Source: Aplidium turbinatum
Taxonomy: Eukaryota > Chordata > Ascidiacea > Aplousobranchia > Polyclinidae
Assembly: GCA_918807975.1 (NCBI GenBank)
Contig: OU964935.1
Coordinates: 9,263,823-9,327,822 of the forward strand
Direction: 5' to 3'
Length of the DNA stretch: 64,000 nt
The notes under the pieces were generated by a model. It was not told the DNA's origin. It ran no database searches and was given only the letters and a program-made list of their open reading frames with translations. The translations under genes and the position numbers were made by a program. Of this stretch, positions 10,242 to 22,627 are shown one piece after another (position 1 is the stretch's first letter; each line of letters opens with the position of its first letter).

Positions 10242-11533
10242 CAGGGGTCACCAACCTTTTTTGCATGCGAGCCACTTTGGCACTAAGGAGAGCTGTGGCG
10301 GGCCGCACTAATAAAATTTTAGGTAGGTTGACTCTTATGCTAGAAATGAACGCATTTCGTACCCAGTATTCAGCGTTACATGTTGTTACTATTTATCTTA
10401 GAATACCGCAGCAACAAAATTAGTCGAACAACGCTACCGCCAGGCCAAGCTCCTTTAACAACACTTTTGACTTTCTTAACAATGTCTAATAAACAAGGCC
10501 ACTTGTTTTGCGCACTTGTAGCGAGGCGAATGGTTTCATTAGAATATTCATCGCCAAGCAAGAGTGATGCCACTTCGCTTTGCAAAAGATATCTTGCAAT
10601 TAACAGTTTCAGTAACCAAAGAAATGTTTGACACATCGCAATACAGGCAACAACAGTGACCTGCTATGCTGCTAACATATCAGCGAAAAATAGGCTCCAA
10701 TAACAGGGAGAAAGAAACTAGGCACCATGAAACAAACGCTTGTAGAAATCACCTAAAAAACGTTCTATCGTAACTCATGAACGGTGTTCCCTCTAAAAAA
10801 GCAATGAGTTGGTTTTTCATCTTTTTGTGAGAGTCTATAAAACCGTATTTCTTGATTATTAGACAACTGTCACTTGCAGTGCTTATCAGCATGGCAAGAA
10901 TTGTTGATTAACAAAATTTTGCAGTACCGAACTAAATATTTTCATAATACAAGCAGAAGTTGTCTTATGAAAATACAACCAGAAATAATAGGCCTACAAC
11001 CAATACCTGTGAGAAGATATTTCATTTTCTTGATACAACCAGAAAATGTCTTTAAATTTATATATAATAAGCTTACTTTGCCAATTTATTATAAAATGAG
11101 TTGGCACACCGGCCTATTTTGCTAACAAAAACTTGCTTAAAGGGAACAATGCTTGTGAAACACAATAACGGTGAAACGCACACTAGTGTTTACATGACAC
11201 TTACAAACTTAAAATAAGCAACCCTATGCTCACAGACAATTTCGAAATTCGAAAACAGACGTTTTAATCAACCACTGGGACAGTGTGGCTGGACATCGCA
11301 TTGAAATAACGTTGAGCGACCCCCACCTAGAACTACAATCTGAATGGTCGGTCGGTGGAATCGTATGCACAGCAAAAATATGCTTCCCGGAAAGTATTTT
11401 TTACCTTCATGCTCATTGACTCCTCAAGAAAAGTATTTTTGATTATACTTGTACGCTGATACCTTCCGCGGGCCGCAGCGATATGGCGTGGCGGGCCGCA
11501 TGCGGCCCGCGGGCCGCCATTTGGTGACCCCTG
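10242..11533. mobile_element. hAT element (CAGGGGTCACCAACC ends), TSD GAGTAGAT
   Basis: It starts CAGGGGTCACCAACCTTTTT and ends CCATTTGGTGACCCCTG, with perfect GAGTAGAT at 10234-10241 and 11534-11541. GC-rich GCGGGCCGC segments follow both ends, as in many hATs that imitate each other's termini. A minus-strand frame at 10376-10636 may be a transposase scrap but shows no catalytic motif. It lies downstream of the fucosyltransferase stop by about 170 bp. Confidence 0.85.
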
Positions 11534-11705
11534 GAGTAGATGATATCTTCAAAAGCTTCGAAAGTTCAATATTTGTAAATGTAAGCAAGCAAATACAATA
11601 TTAGTCCTTGTTTCAAAGAGAGTTCGACGCAACAAAGCAGTGCCCGTGATGCGACGAATGCGAAAAACAGTAGCTAATCACAACATTAGCCTATTTTGAT
11701 TTTTT

Positions 11706-14700
11706 TCACTTTTGCAGACACTCTTTTCTATCTTTTTCAAAAAAATATTGCGCAACATTGGTAATGCTTCTGTGCATTTGATTATTTCGAGCTTTTTCAC
11801 AAAGCTGTTCTTCTCTGGTAACTTTGTAAAGTTGAAGTAATGATTTTATGGCTGGATTGTCAGGGTCTTCTCTCCACTTGAAGTACGATCGATAAGCTAC
11901 ATCGTTTTGGTTTAAGTACATTAAGTATGCTGCTAGGTTTTCGACAGAGGAAAAATCATCTGCATGGATGTATGACCCAGGAGGTACCAATGCTTCAATA
12001 TCTTTCTTGTTGGGCCCCCACACGACTGGAACCCTTCCTGACATAAGGCCGTTATCCCAAAACTTTTCTGTAATGTAACTTTGGCAGTTGCGAGCATTTT
12101 CAAACGAAAGATAAAACTTATACGCATAAATCTTCTGTGGATCTTTTGACATTTCGTGATACTCTTTTGAGTTGTTGAAGCATGCACCAAAACGCTCAAC
12201 TGGAACACCAGCAGCCATTAATTCGTTCACAAGTTTAAAGCGATCCAAAGCCGCCTTGGTTCGGTCGCAGTTACTGACAACCCACAACTGAAAGACAAAA
12301 AACAGATTGAAAAATCCGTTTGTCTGCAACACGAAACTAACCGTTTTTGTGACACAACTGAGTCGTTTTCTTATTTATAGCCTAACAATGCCTAATTTTA
12401 ACTGAATGTAAAAGCAACCATGAAATAGGATAGGCTGCTATAAAATAGTGTATAGGCCTAGCTTACTGGTGCTTGTAATGTAGACCAAACGTAACCTACT
12501 ATTTTGTTTTGTGAAGGCCTGTGCCATACTTTGATTTGTCTTTATTGTCAAACTCTCACCTTCTTAAAATTTCTCAAAGCTTACCGCTGTTTTCTTTTTT
12601 TTAGATATGATAAAGTCTACGACTCTTTTCCCTCCTTTCAATGCACCTTTAAGCAGCGACGGCTGAACGTAGGGATAAAAAACATCGGAATCCATGCGAT
12701 ATGTCATTGTCCAATTGATAAAATCCCCATAAAATTCATTCAGGCTTCGATGTTCAACATGTTTTAGATACCAAGGACTCTCTAGGTTATACCAAACGTA
12801 TATTTGATCTGGGTGTCTGCAAATAAACATTACATTTTGAGGAAATTTGAATGTCGTGTCTATCTTATCATCCAAGGTGTAACTAGCTCAGTGGTTACGC
12901 CCCGTTAGCTCAGTGGTTACGCGCCCGGCTCAAGATCACGTGGCGCTGGTTCGACTGTCGGGGTGTGCGCTTGAGCAACGCACTTTCAGGACTGCTCTCC
13001 GATCAGCGGCACCTAGTGAATGGAATAATTTCCCAGCAACAACACTTCAACAATCGGAAAACTTTGCCAATCTCAGGAATAGGGAATCTCGGGAACCGGC
13101 TTCACTTTGCCAATCTCGGGAACCGGCCCTGCGTCAAGAGCCACTACAAGTATGCGAAACTACCAGGAATAACTTACAAAGGCTTTGTCAGTCTGAGGAT
13201 AAACATTCAAAAACCAAACTAACCGTTGGGGATCGGGGGGTAACCGTAGCTAACAAATTTAGTACAAGTTTGACAAGATAATATGAGTATGTTTGTATTT
13301 TTTTCAGTTAGCTTAACGAGGAGACAGTTCTGGCAACTTTTTATCGAAAAATTTGGAATTTAATTGATAGCCTACACAGAAATGGAAATAGTCTACAACT
13401 CCCAAAGTGTTGTTTGGTGAATAGCTTTTTTGACGTCACTTGAAAATGTCAAAATAACACACGTGAACATTATAATAAAATAGCAAACAGTTTTGCAGTG
13501 CAACAGCAACTTTTCTATATTTCTCTACAATACAGGTAGGTAGCCTACCTCTACTTCTTCTAAGAACCTTTTAAAATACCTTAACTTAAATTAATCGCTT
13601 TGCCCACTACAGTAGGCCTACAACACACTTTCATTGATTAAACCAACCTGGGGTGTGACCAAGTTATTTGATTATCGTCGTCAAATGCCGTGTAATGAAA
13701 TACAATAGCAAGTGCTTTATCAAGGTATTTTTTTTGGTACGTAAAAAGGCATTTTCCTCTAACACTACCTTCTCTGATACCTTCGCTTTCTATTCCCCAA
13801 GGGTGTCGCCACATCAAAACAATTGACTTGTTCCTAAAAACAAATATTTTTAATCGAAGTTTACATCACTGCTGGCTCCATATTCATTCGTCTAATCTAG
13901 AGCCTTTATAAGGCGTTAAAAACTAGATTTAACTTCCCTCAGTCAAGCTTTAATCTACAGTGAAGTCGCCTAATTTGACACCGGAAGCAAGATTGAAATG
14001 ACCGTCGAGTTAGATAAAGCGTTGGGATAAGATTAAGCAATCTCTAAAGTTTCGTACAATGTTGTGATTTTCAAAATGAAACAAAATTGAACATTTTATT
14101 TCTAATTTTTTTATAACATTGTCGAAAGTTGTAATTTGCAGCGGCCTTATGTGTTAATGGTAAATTGGCTTTTCACAAAGAAGCGAATTGAAACTTGCTA
14201 TCTGCAGACTGTGAAAATTCGCCGTAAATCTATTAGTAGCCTACCTTGCAAGTGCAGAATGGCGTTTTAGTAAGGCACCGAATCATCTAAAAAAAATCCA
14301 CCATTTCAACCATTCTGCTTAGTTTTTGTAGACTACTTAAGGGAGATATGAAAAGTTACAAAGTGGCCAATGGGAGGAATGCACAAAAGTTTAGGAACTC
14401 TCGGGGTGTGCGCTTGAGCAACGCATTTCCGGACTGCTCTCCATTCAGCGGCACCTAGTGAACGGATTAATTCCCCGGCAACAATACTTCAACAATCGGA
14501 ACACTTCACTCTGCCAATATCGGTGACCTGCCCTGCGTCAAGAAGAGCCTCTACAAGTATGCGAAACTACCAGGAATAACCTATCAAGGCTTTGTCAGTC
14601 CGAGGATAAAGATTCAAAACCAACCAACCACTTGTCTAATTTTTTATAACAGCCACCAACTTACTTGTGCATTGGAGACTCTAAAACACGATGATTGTTT

Positions 14701-14837
14701 AAGGCCATTCGAACGTTTGCCAGCTTTCTAATAGCTCTCTTTTGGTTGGAGATCCAGGCCCATTCTATTCGACTAAAGATCAATGAAAATATGGATAAGC
14801 AGCAAAACGAAATGCATACTTTCAAAGTAACACGCAT
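11706..14837 (-). CDS. Alpha-1,3-fucosyltransferase (GT10), four exons, complete
   Basis: Predicted to transfer fucose from GDP-fucose to GlcNAc in N- or O-linked glycans in the Golgi lumen. Exons read on the minus strand: 14837-14665, 13833-13648, 12816-12585 and 12287-11706, all with GT/AG borders and phases 2, 2 and 0, giving 390 residues, a usual length for the family. Residues 1-6 are a short cytosolic tail, 7-22 a signal anchor (VCISFCCLSIFSLIFS), then a stem. Exon 2 holds MWRHPWG and exon 3 HPDQIYVWYNLESP, both typical of the N-terminal GT10 domain. Exon 4 has WVVSNCDR, RFGACFNN and KFYLSFENARNCQSYITEKF followed by VPVVWGP, the donor-binding signature. NNS and NWT are possible N-glycosylation sites. 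Introns 1 and 2 hold SINEs. I see no breaks. The exact acceptor sugar and vertebrate orthologue cannot be told. Confidence 0.9.
12881..13222 (+). repeat. tRNA-derived SINE in fucosyltransferase intron 2, duplicated box A
   Basis: Full-length copy, antisense to the host gene. Its head is unusual: TAGCTCAGTGGTTACGCC occurs twice in tandem (about 12884 and 12905) before box B GGTTCGACTGTCG. The body has a second internal duplication (CACTTTGCCAATCTC and GGGAACCGG occur twice). It ends GTCTGAGGATAAACATTC and an AAACC-rich tail. Confidence 0.9.
14398..14631 (+). repeat. 5'-truncated SINE in fucosyltransferase intron 1
   Basis: It starts inside the family at TCTCGGGGTGTGCGCTTGAG, missing the tRNA-like box A, and runs to GTCCGAGGATAAAGATTC with a CAAACCAACCAACC tail. 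It lies 33 bp from the exon 1 splice donor (14664). Confidence 0.88.
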
Positions 14838-15617
14838 GGTTGAAATAGGCTTTAGAATTTTGAATTACTACAATAGGCTGAACAATAAGATCATGAGCAA
14901 GAGCTTTAACAAAAATAATATAGGCTCAATCAGGAAACACGCTTTGCAGAAATAATTTAGCCTACTGGACTGTAAATCAGTCTAAAAGCAATAATTCTTT
15001 GTCTTATTTCTTTGTCAAAAGGGCACGAACCAAGTTTACGTTGGCTGAGACTGTGCCAAAGACATGAAAGGATTTGTTCAGTTTAATTGAGTAGATGCAA
15101 CAAGTTTTCCTGGCAAACCACAGTTGAAAGTTTAAAGCTTGCTCAGCTCCATCAAATTCTTCCCTCGAAGAATGCATTTCATTTGGATTTTTTTTCGGTT
15201 ACGCTTGCATAGAAGCAAAAACAAACATAGGCCTACTGGTATGTTTCTTTCATAAATAACTAAGCTCCATTTATTCTTAAAGCTTCTAACTCTGAAGCTA
15301 TAGCCTTACTAGGCCTACTGCATGTTACATTTGACTTGTTTTCGCATAGTTCTTGCTTAACTTGTTATGGTATTCTAAAATTGTAGGTTCTAGCCTACTG
15401 CAAGCTACAGTAATCTAAGGTTTATAAAGCTTGAGCGTTAACTAACCACTTTGGTAAAAGATGACATTTCTTTAATCTGGGTTGTGCTTAGGAAACGTCG
15501 CGTCAAGAACAAAAGAAATGATCAAAATAGGCTATCTGTTCCTAGCTCAGATAATATAAAAGGTGTATTAAATTACACTGGTTGTTTCAACACACTTTTA
15601 GCTATCAGAATACTTTG
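14838..15617. other. 5' flank of the fucosyltransferase; no gene recognised
   Basis: AT-rich sequence with several TAGGCCTAC and GTAGGTTC words. It should contain the fucosyltransferase promoter, but I find no clear TATA box with a defined start. The plus-strand frame 14695-14955 overlapping exon 1 is a shadow. Confidence 0.4.
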
Positions 15618-15653
15618 TCCCAACTAAGTTATTATAGTTAGGGGTAGGCTGTA

Positions 15654-18600
15654 GGGGAGGGTGGGGTGGTTTGAACCACTTTTCTCAATATTCCTAATGT
15701 CTGCTTCAGGATTCAATTTTTCAGCAATTTTTTTGCATGACATCCAAGTCTAGGATGTACTTGAGCAAGCCCAAAGTGAATTTGCAAATGAAATTTATTA
15801 CAACGAAAAATATAAAGTATTTTCAGAAAGTTCTCAAGTGGTTCAAATCACCCTTGGGTTGGGGTGATTTGAACCACTCAAAAGGGTGATTTGAACCACA
15901 CTGGGGTAATTTAACCCACCTTTTCAAAGTTGGATAAATACACATTGTTTCACAAATAATCAATGAAAAAGATGTCTCAAACATTTACAGCGGTATAAGT
16001 ACAAAAATAATAAAAAACATGCAACACAAACAACGACCAGTAACTGTCAATCAACTGTCTCGTAAGAGTAATTAAGCATTGTCAACATCAATATGTTATC
16101 ATTCCAAATTGAACTCTTTCAGGCAACAATTGAATATAAAATGGCTCTCCCTTCTTGCAGTTCCTCCCGCTTTTTGTGGATTGGGTAAAACTTTTACTAT
16201 GTCGCTTCGTGGAAAAGACCCTTCATCATTTTCTTTGAATGTAAATGATGGCTTTCCACTCTTATTTGTAGATGGAACCTTTTGCAAGAAGCGAGCTTCA
16301 GGCTCCTCGTCGATTGTGCCCACGTCATCTATCTTGCCAATGTAATGACGTGTGTTCTCTTTGGTATTAAATTTAACAACAACAAAATCTCCTACAGCAA
16401 GTTCTTTGGGATTTTGCTCTTCATTTACACTACTTCCACTCTCTGATGCTGTGTCTGACATATCGTCCAAAGGAACTGCATCATCCTCATCAGAACTTGA
16501 GCTTTCATTAAGAGCTAGCACACGTTTTGTGGGGGGTTTCTTTGGCTTTGGTCTAATAATTTTTTGTTTTCTTCTGAGCAATTTTTCCTGCTTTGCACGT
16601 CTTTCTTCGTGCTGAATTTTTATTGCCTGTTTTTCTGGAGTCTCTGTGAGAACCCGACTTTTTACTCGTTTCCTTTTGCGTTGAACTCTTGGGGTTTTGC
16701 TTGATGGTAATGGAATAACTTCGTTGGGTGGTATGAAGCTTTCTGAGGCGTGATATTCCTCGAGATCTTGCAATGAAGATACGGGTAAATGTGTCGCACC
16801 TTCAAAGAAATAAGCATTATCAGTTGATCGGTTAGCAATAGTGTTGGGAACTGCGGCCATAACATTAGCTTCATTCACTTCAGGTTGATGGGAGGTACTT
16901 GTTTGGGGATTTGGTCTATCACTCAGAAGTGATGGGGCAAAATCTGTGTCTGTGAATATACTTTTGTTAAAAGGATATATTCCTGTAGAGGCAAAGCCAG
17001 AAGTGATGTTCCTTGGCGTCATAGCGTTTAAAAAAGCCTCCTTAACGCATTGTGGAATGTCATAAATCCGAAAAGTTTTGTTGTTGTAGGTTCGCATCCA
17101 TCCATCTACAGCCTGGTTGTAATAGCCTTTAAATGGCCCAAACACTGATTTATCAAGCGGTTGAAGTTTGTGAGAAGTGTGAGGAGGCAAAGTCAGCAAT
17201 TCAATGCCACTTTTATCAGCAAACTCCACAGCCTCCCAAGAAACGTGAGACTCATGGTTGTCGAGAATTAAGAGGACAGGTTGAGAGGGGGAACAACCAC
17301 TATGCTTCACAAAATGTTTCAAGTAGACCAAAAATTTTTCTTCGTTAATCCACCCAGATTTGGTACCTTCTCCAATGGATTCTGCTGGTCCATGTCTAAC
17401 AAATTCCTCCTTATATCTTACTCTTGGAAAGATAAACATGGGGGGAATGGCAACACCTGAAGCACTGACAGCACATACAACTGTTACAAGTTCTCCTCTC
17501 TCTGCAGATGTCACAGAACCAACTTGTTTTTTTCCTTTCGTTGTCACGATATGATTTGGTCTTTGCACGGTTGTGACACCTGTTTCATCAAGGTTGTATA
17601 TTCTACTTGCAGCAAAGTTGTACCTAAAACACAAAACGATACAATGAAGCCTTTTTCAGATCATAAGAATTGCTAAGTACAAAGCAATGTTAGGCTATTG
17701 TTACGAGACCTGTCCATAACTCTTCCAAGGTTGTCGAAAAACTCCCCAACAGTTGTTTTGTTGAAAGCTGTCGCTCTTCCTAAAGACGTCGCTTCTGGTT
17801 TACGACATGTCAGATGGTGTCTCTCCTTGAAACCTTCAAACCAGTCAATTCCTGCAAAAGTTTATGGGAAAGAATTGAGAGGTGGTGTGTGTTGAGTAAT
17901 GTCGAAAAAACAAACCAATGTGATCTACAATGTGCTACCGTACACAATTTTCCACACAGAATTAATAAACAAGTTAATCGTGTCTGATTAACGAAACGTC
18001 GGAAAATAAATGCAGATTATCACTAAAAACACCTTGTGATAGTTTTGCTTATTTTACACCAGAAGAGCGTATCATGTTATTGAATTAAATGCCTGGTGAA
18101 CAGTCTCATTCAATTTTTAAACAACATAGGCTTAAAATAAAACAAACCTGCCATCTTAGAAACCACCCAGTTACTTGGCATCTGAATGTTGTTCTTGTCA
18201 GCCAAACTGAAAGCCAACTCACGGCATTTGGTGCGTGTGAGTCCGTGAAATCTATCGTCCAGGTCTTTTATGTGCTGTGCGAGCAGACTTTCCAACTCCC
18301 AAGGAAACACCAGACTTTTTACCTTCGTTCTATTATAGCCAATGTTTTCTGAGAGTCTACCATTATCAGATCCAGGACGATTGCACTCTTTGTAATAGCG
18401 ACCTAAAGTGGTCCTGTTAATATGTCTTCTTTTGGCAACTTCTCTGATCGACATTCCATTCTTTATTTCCTCCAAAGCAAGCAACATCTCCTCACGAGTG
18501 GCTGATGCGTGGCTTGTAGTTCTAACATGTTTGCGAGGCATAGTGATGGAAATAAAAACTTAAATTCAACTAATGCTTGTAATTTACTGTGGCCAATAGG

Positions 18601-19185
18601 AATACCCTGTGTAAGCAATTCGCAATATTACTACAGTTAACATAGACTGTATAGCCTATTTATAAGTAGCCAAATGCATACTAAAGCACTAGACTTACAA
18701 TACATTGACTACTACAGACCGCAAACTATTTCAGAAGAAGCTACTAAAACTTATTTTCTTCTGGGAGGTTTGAGCCACCGGTTCAAACCTCCCGAATCAA
18801 CTGGTTCAAACCTCCCTGTTGCCACCATTTTAAGAAACTTGTCTAATCAGCTATTAAATCTTTCACTTACAGAGCATTTGCCAGCATCATTAAACACCTT
18901 TTAGATAGGACTACTCATGGTAGTATTAACTATTGCCTAAGTAAAACAGCGAAGATGGCATGCAGCTACAAACTGAAATTCCTAAAATTTACTTTTTGCA
19001 AGGAAAACAAGTTCTAACCTGCTTGCGCTAAAATCGCTGCTGCTATCGCTCTAACGTAGACATGCTTTGGAATCACTTTACTTCCTCTGTCTACAGACAT
19101 AGTTACGTCATTTCTACTTTTATAGTATCCGCAATAACAGCCATGGTTCAAACCTCCCAGTGGCTCAAACCTCCCCACTCTCCCC
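15654..19185 (-). mobile_element. Apparently intact pogo/Tigger-type transposon
   Basis: The left end GGGGAGGGTGGGGTGGTTTG mirrors the right end CAAACCTCCCCACTCTCCCC, with TA on each side (15652-15653 and 19186-19187), the expected pogo target duplication. Sub-terminal copies of GGTTTGAACCAC/GGTGATTTGAACCAC occur at about 15840-15920 on the left and, as GGTTCAAACCTCCC, at about 18780-18810 and 19145 on the right; these may be transposase-binding sites. The three-exon transposase has no visible break. It landed in the left TIR of an older element, whose right TIR shows the unoccupied site. Confidence 0.88.
16099..18541 (-). CDS. pogo/Tigger transposase, 3 exons, 686 residues
   Basis: Cut-and-paste DNA transposase of the pogo branch of Tc1/mariner. 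Minus-strand exons: 18541-18148, 17851-17710 and 17623-16099, with AG/GT borders and phases 1 and 2; intron 2 is only 86 bp. Exon 1 has a psq/CENP-B-type helix-turn-helix (MSIREVAKRRHINRTTLGRY). Exon 2 supplies the rest of the second HTH (WFEGFKERHHL, KPEATSLGRATAFN). Exon 3 is the DDE_1 domain: YNLDETG (first Asp), LLILDNHESH (second Asp) and LQPLDKSVF (third Asp, 35 residues later). A basic, acidic-patched tail follows, with VGDFVVVKF and YIGKID near the end. All three catalytic Asp are present and the frame is open throughout, so the copy may be active or only recently silent. Confidence 0.88.
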
Positions 19186-20305
19186 TACATATGGTTAAAA
19201 AAGTTATCATTCTGGATCATTTTCGTGACACCCCTATTTTGAAGTATATTGTCTCCTGAGCATTTTAAGACATAATTCAATAAATTTGGAGAAAAACTCA
19301 GGCAGTGCCGGCAAAAACGGTGTCCGGAATGCATAAAATCGAAAATGACGCTTTTAACGTTAATAATGCAGTTAAGTATATAAATGGTCACAGCGGTAAA
19401 CCATAATCTCTTCGTGGGAAAATTGTAACATAAGATTCCCAAATCCGTTCGTCTGTATATAATGACCGAAGAAACACACACTTGAACTTCTTTTCAAACA
19501 GTGTATTTCTGTAAAATTAGCCCGCGGCTATCGAAATGGGTATGCAATGCCTACACCTCTAAAACTGTCACTACGATACAGATTACTTGGATAAAAGACG
19601 GAGAATTTGTCCAGCTAGCAAGCACCAAATAAACCAGTTAAATGTGCGACCGACTTCCAACAAACAACTTCGAGAATGAATCAGAAAAATTTGTGATAAC
19701 TCAAAGGCACGAGAGCAGTTCGTGACGCAATATTTCATGTCCAAACAGGTCTCAAACTGAAACAGGTTTAAACCGGTCTGACACGAGTCTTACGGACGAT
19801 GGTGCAATTTTGGCTCATGTTTTAGGAATTTCCATGACGTAATATTCAGTAGACCCGAACGGTTTCTACATGACGTTTGACCAGGCGAACAACCGTCTGT
19901 AACAATAAGGTCGCCATAAGCCAGCAATTCTCCTTACTGTTTACAGTGGTGACATTCAAGATAGTCATTGTTTACAGTCTTGTAAACTCGAGGAGAGTAT
20001 TAGAGCCGCACTTTCGCCGGCAGTCACGCAATTACTCTGCCGGAGTCCAACTAGACTTATGCAAAAGTGATATTTTTTACTTAAATAAACAAATATAGAC
20101 TCTCGCCATTATTTAAAGCACGCTTGACTCTTGCCCCACTGAAGACGAATTTGCAAGCCTGGTTAACATAGTAAAAACATCGGATTCACTACTAGCAATG
20201 CCCACTGTGCTTCTGCAAGCAATCAATGTATGTGGTAGTATTTAATAAGTATACTGTTCTGTGTACTAGTTATACTGATTCATGATAATAGTACTACGTA
20301 GCAAA

Positions 20306-22566
20306 CTACTTGTAGTAAAATGCTTTGAATAATCCCTCAATGATGTGGCAGTTATCCAAGAGAAATGTCATATTCCTTCCTGACATATCCCATGAACCAA
20401 GTATATTACATGGTATTATCTGTATAGACGCATCACATTGGACATCAGGTTTGCTTGGATATCTCCACCTCTGATTCCCACTTTCATTGGGATGACTTAC
20501 CCTTTCTAAATGCTCAATTGTGTAAGTTGTATGACCATTGTTCTTTATACAAATTCCAAGATGCCAATTTCTTTTGTTCTCAGCATCCCAAATTACAATG
20601 CACGGCTCATTTACCTCAACATCTTCGTTCCTGGATCGTTGTAGATCAGCATCTCCCAGTTCTTGATTAATTATATTGTTGTCATATGTAAGATGCAATG
20701 CAGTCAATATGTCTTCTACTGATGGAATTTTTGGAAGGTCACTCACGGAGTCACACTGTTTAGTTAGAATCAAGGTCAGGTTCAACTTCGCCTTGTTCTT
20801 CCGTGTTAATGGAATTTACTTTGAACAAATTTGGCCGGGTCACTCGGATTCCTGCGGCAGTGAATATTTTGTTGGAGCAGCTTGCTGATCTTTTGGCCAA
20901 TGATCGAATTTGGCTAAGTCACGCTCACAATCAAAATTATTGCTGGTCAAACCTTGTAGCTATGAAGAAGCCAGTTTGTGTACTTCAGTTGCACGTGAAG
21001 AGGCACTGGTCTGCGAACCGAATCCATCTTCTCTGCCGCGTTGTATGGCAAGGTCTTTAGCTGCCCGCAACAACAATTTTTATACAAATGCTTTTCAACC
21101 ACCAAAACGGGTTCTTCAACAGAGAATGAATACGGAACGTGGTAGACATGGAAAATATTAGCATTGCTGAATATTAAATAGAGAATATTGAATATTAGCC
21201 AAGGCAGTGTGCAAGTCCAGTAGGCTAATATTTGTACAAGCTCTGTTTGAGTGTTTTTTTTAACCATATTTAAAATTGGAAGTGTAAAACGGTAAGAAAA
21301 CCATGCACTTTCAATCCCAACACAACAAAGTCACTCTGCAAATATATGCGGCAAGCTTGCACCAATTGATAATTCGACTTTGTGCTTTCGAGCAATGACT
21401 TATATTCCGGAATGTGATACAAGATCGTTGCTGCTGTGGATCCAAGCTTCCAAATCTCGTCTCCTTGCATTGGCTATGCTTCTTCGAATTTCAAGATTCA
21501 GCAACGACCTTGTCAAACAATTCGAATTATGATGACTTATGACCATCATTCACTGCCAGTTTAGATAGAGCTTCCAAAGCAGCAAATACAACACCCTTGC
21601 TGGAGGAGAGAAATAATTTTAATGCGGGTGTGTGAGCAATCAAAATCTCCCGCATGTGGAGTTTTTGCTCGTATTTCAACATTACATTTAAATTACCACG
21701 ATCGAAGACTTTGCAATTATGACTAACGTAAAGCAAATGCAAAGGTATATGGTTTGACCCTAGCGTAGCTGCAATGGATTCCTCGATGCCAAGATTTTTG
21801 CTGACATAATCTGTCGTTATTGAAGTAACCTTTTTACCGTAGATCAATTAGTGAAATGTCTATTGCTTGCCAAAGACAATCGATGCAACTGTTCCACAAA
21901 TAATCTTATGACATTTTCTCTGGTTTCCACCGCAAAAGATAGAGGTCTCGATCAAAATGGTTTACCACCACTGAACTCTATTATTATGGATGTCCATTCT
22001 TCTGTAATTCTTCTTCTTGTGTTACTATCATATTGTACATATTGCTATTGTTTTTTCGTCATGCGCATTCAATATTGCAAGGGCACAATTTTTCTTGCTT
22101 TGAATCGCTTGTAAATGTTTTATACGATCAATGACTCGTAGAGAAAGCAACACATGCTTGTAGGATTCATAGTCCATTGACAGACAGGATGTTTTTGACA
22201 TAGTTCCATCTGTTGGAGGCACATATCCTGGAACATCATCGACCTGGAGGTTAATATGTATGGTTGTAAAAAGTCCTTGAGATGGTTTTGAAAGCTTGTC
22301 GTGATTGCTTAATTGTGATGCCCGCTTTGCTACATGTGGTTGCAAGTACCGATTTAATATCTGAAGTGAAATTGCGAACTTTGCATATGCGTGTGTACTT
22401 TTCTCAAGACTGCATTTGGCTTTTTGGCCTGAAATCTGGGATTATTCATAGTGTACAATCCGAAACACTGTTTTTGCCGGCACTGCCTGGAAAATAACTC
22501 AAATGACCCAGTTGTGGTCTTAAAACAATCAGCTGAGCATACTGAATAACCTGAAGGTGTCACCAA
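20306..22566 (-). pseudogene. Broken gene of an uncharacterised invertebrate transposon-linked protein family
   Basis: Reading down the minus strand, blocks of one protein lie in shifting frames: 22566-22354 (GYSVCSADCF), 22345-22028 (PPTDGTMSKTS, KHVLLSLRVIDRIKHLQA), 21847-21527 (VTSITTDYVSKNLGIEES, IPLHLLYVSHNCKVFDRGNL), 21470-21270 (KLGSTAATILYHIPEYKSLL), 21267-20947, and 20785-20306 (CIVIWDAENKRNWHLGIC, GSWDMSGRN). The order and the DYVSK...PLHLL block match, from memory, long uncharacterised multi-copy proteins of cnidarians and other invertebrates, which are probably transposases. Between 20785 and 20947 the minus strand also reads RDLAKFDHWPKDQ, a family-like piece. Several frameshifts and stops separate the blocks; spliced introns could explain some. 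It belongs to the long-TIR element 15618-22627. Confidence 0.5.
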
Positions 22567-22627
22567 TTGACTTTGAGATACCCCATATATGTATAGCCTA
22601 CCCCTATTATAGTCTGAGTTTTATTGC

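Larger units (their letters stand above)
15618..22627 (-). mobile_element. Old long-TIR DNA transposon with a pogo insertion in its left TIR
   Basis: With the pogo element removed, the left end (about 15620-15653 joined to 19186-19330) aligns in reverse complement with 22460-22625. Shared words are TAGGGGTAGGCT, GTGACACC, TTTTAAGAC and GGCAGTGCCGGCAAAAAC, and the TIRs are clearly diverged. Inside is a multiply broken minus-strand gene (20306-22566). Long TIRs plus an uncharacterised gene recall the element at 1-1859. Exact outer edges and target duplication are not certain. Confidence 0.65.

Noticed and set aside
16352-16615. Plus-strand ORFs over the pogo transposase
   Set aside because: Shadow frames opposite the acidic/basic tail of the transposase.
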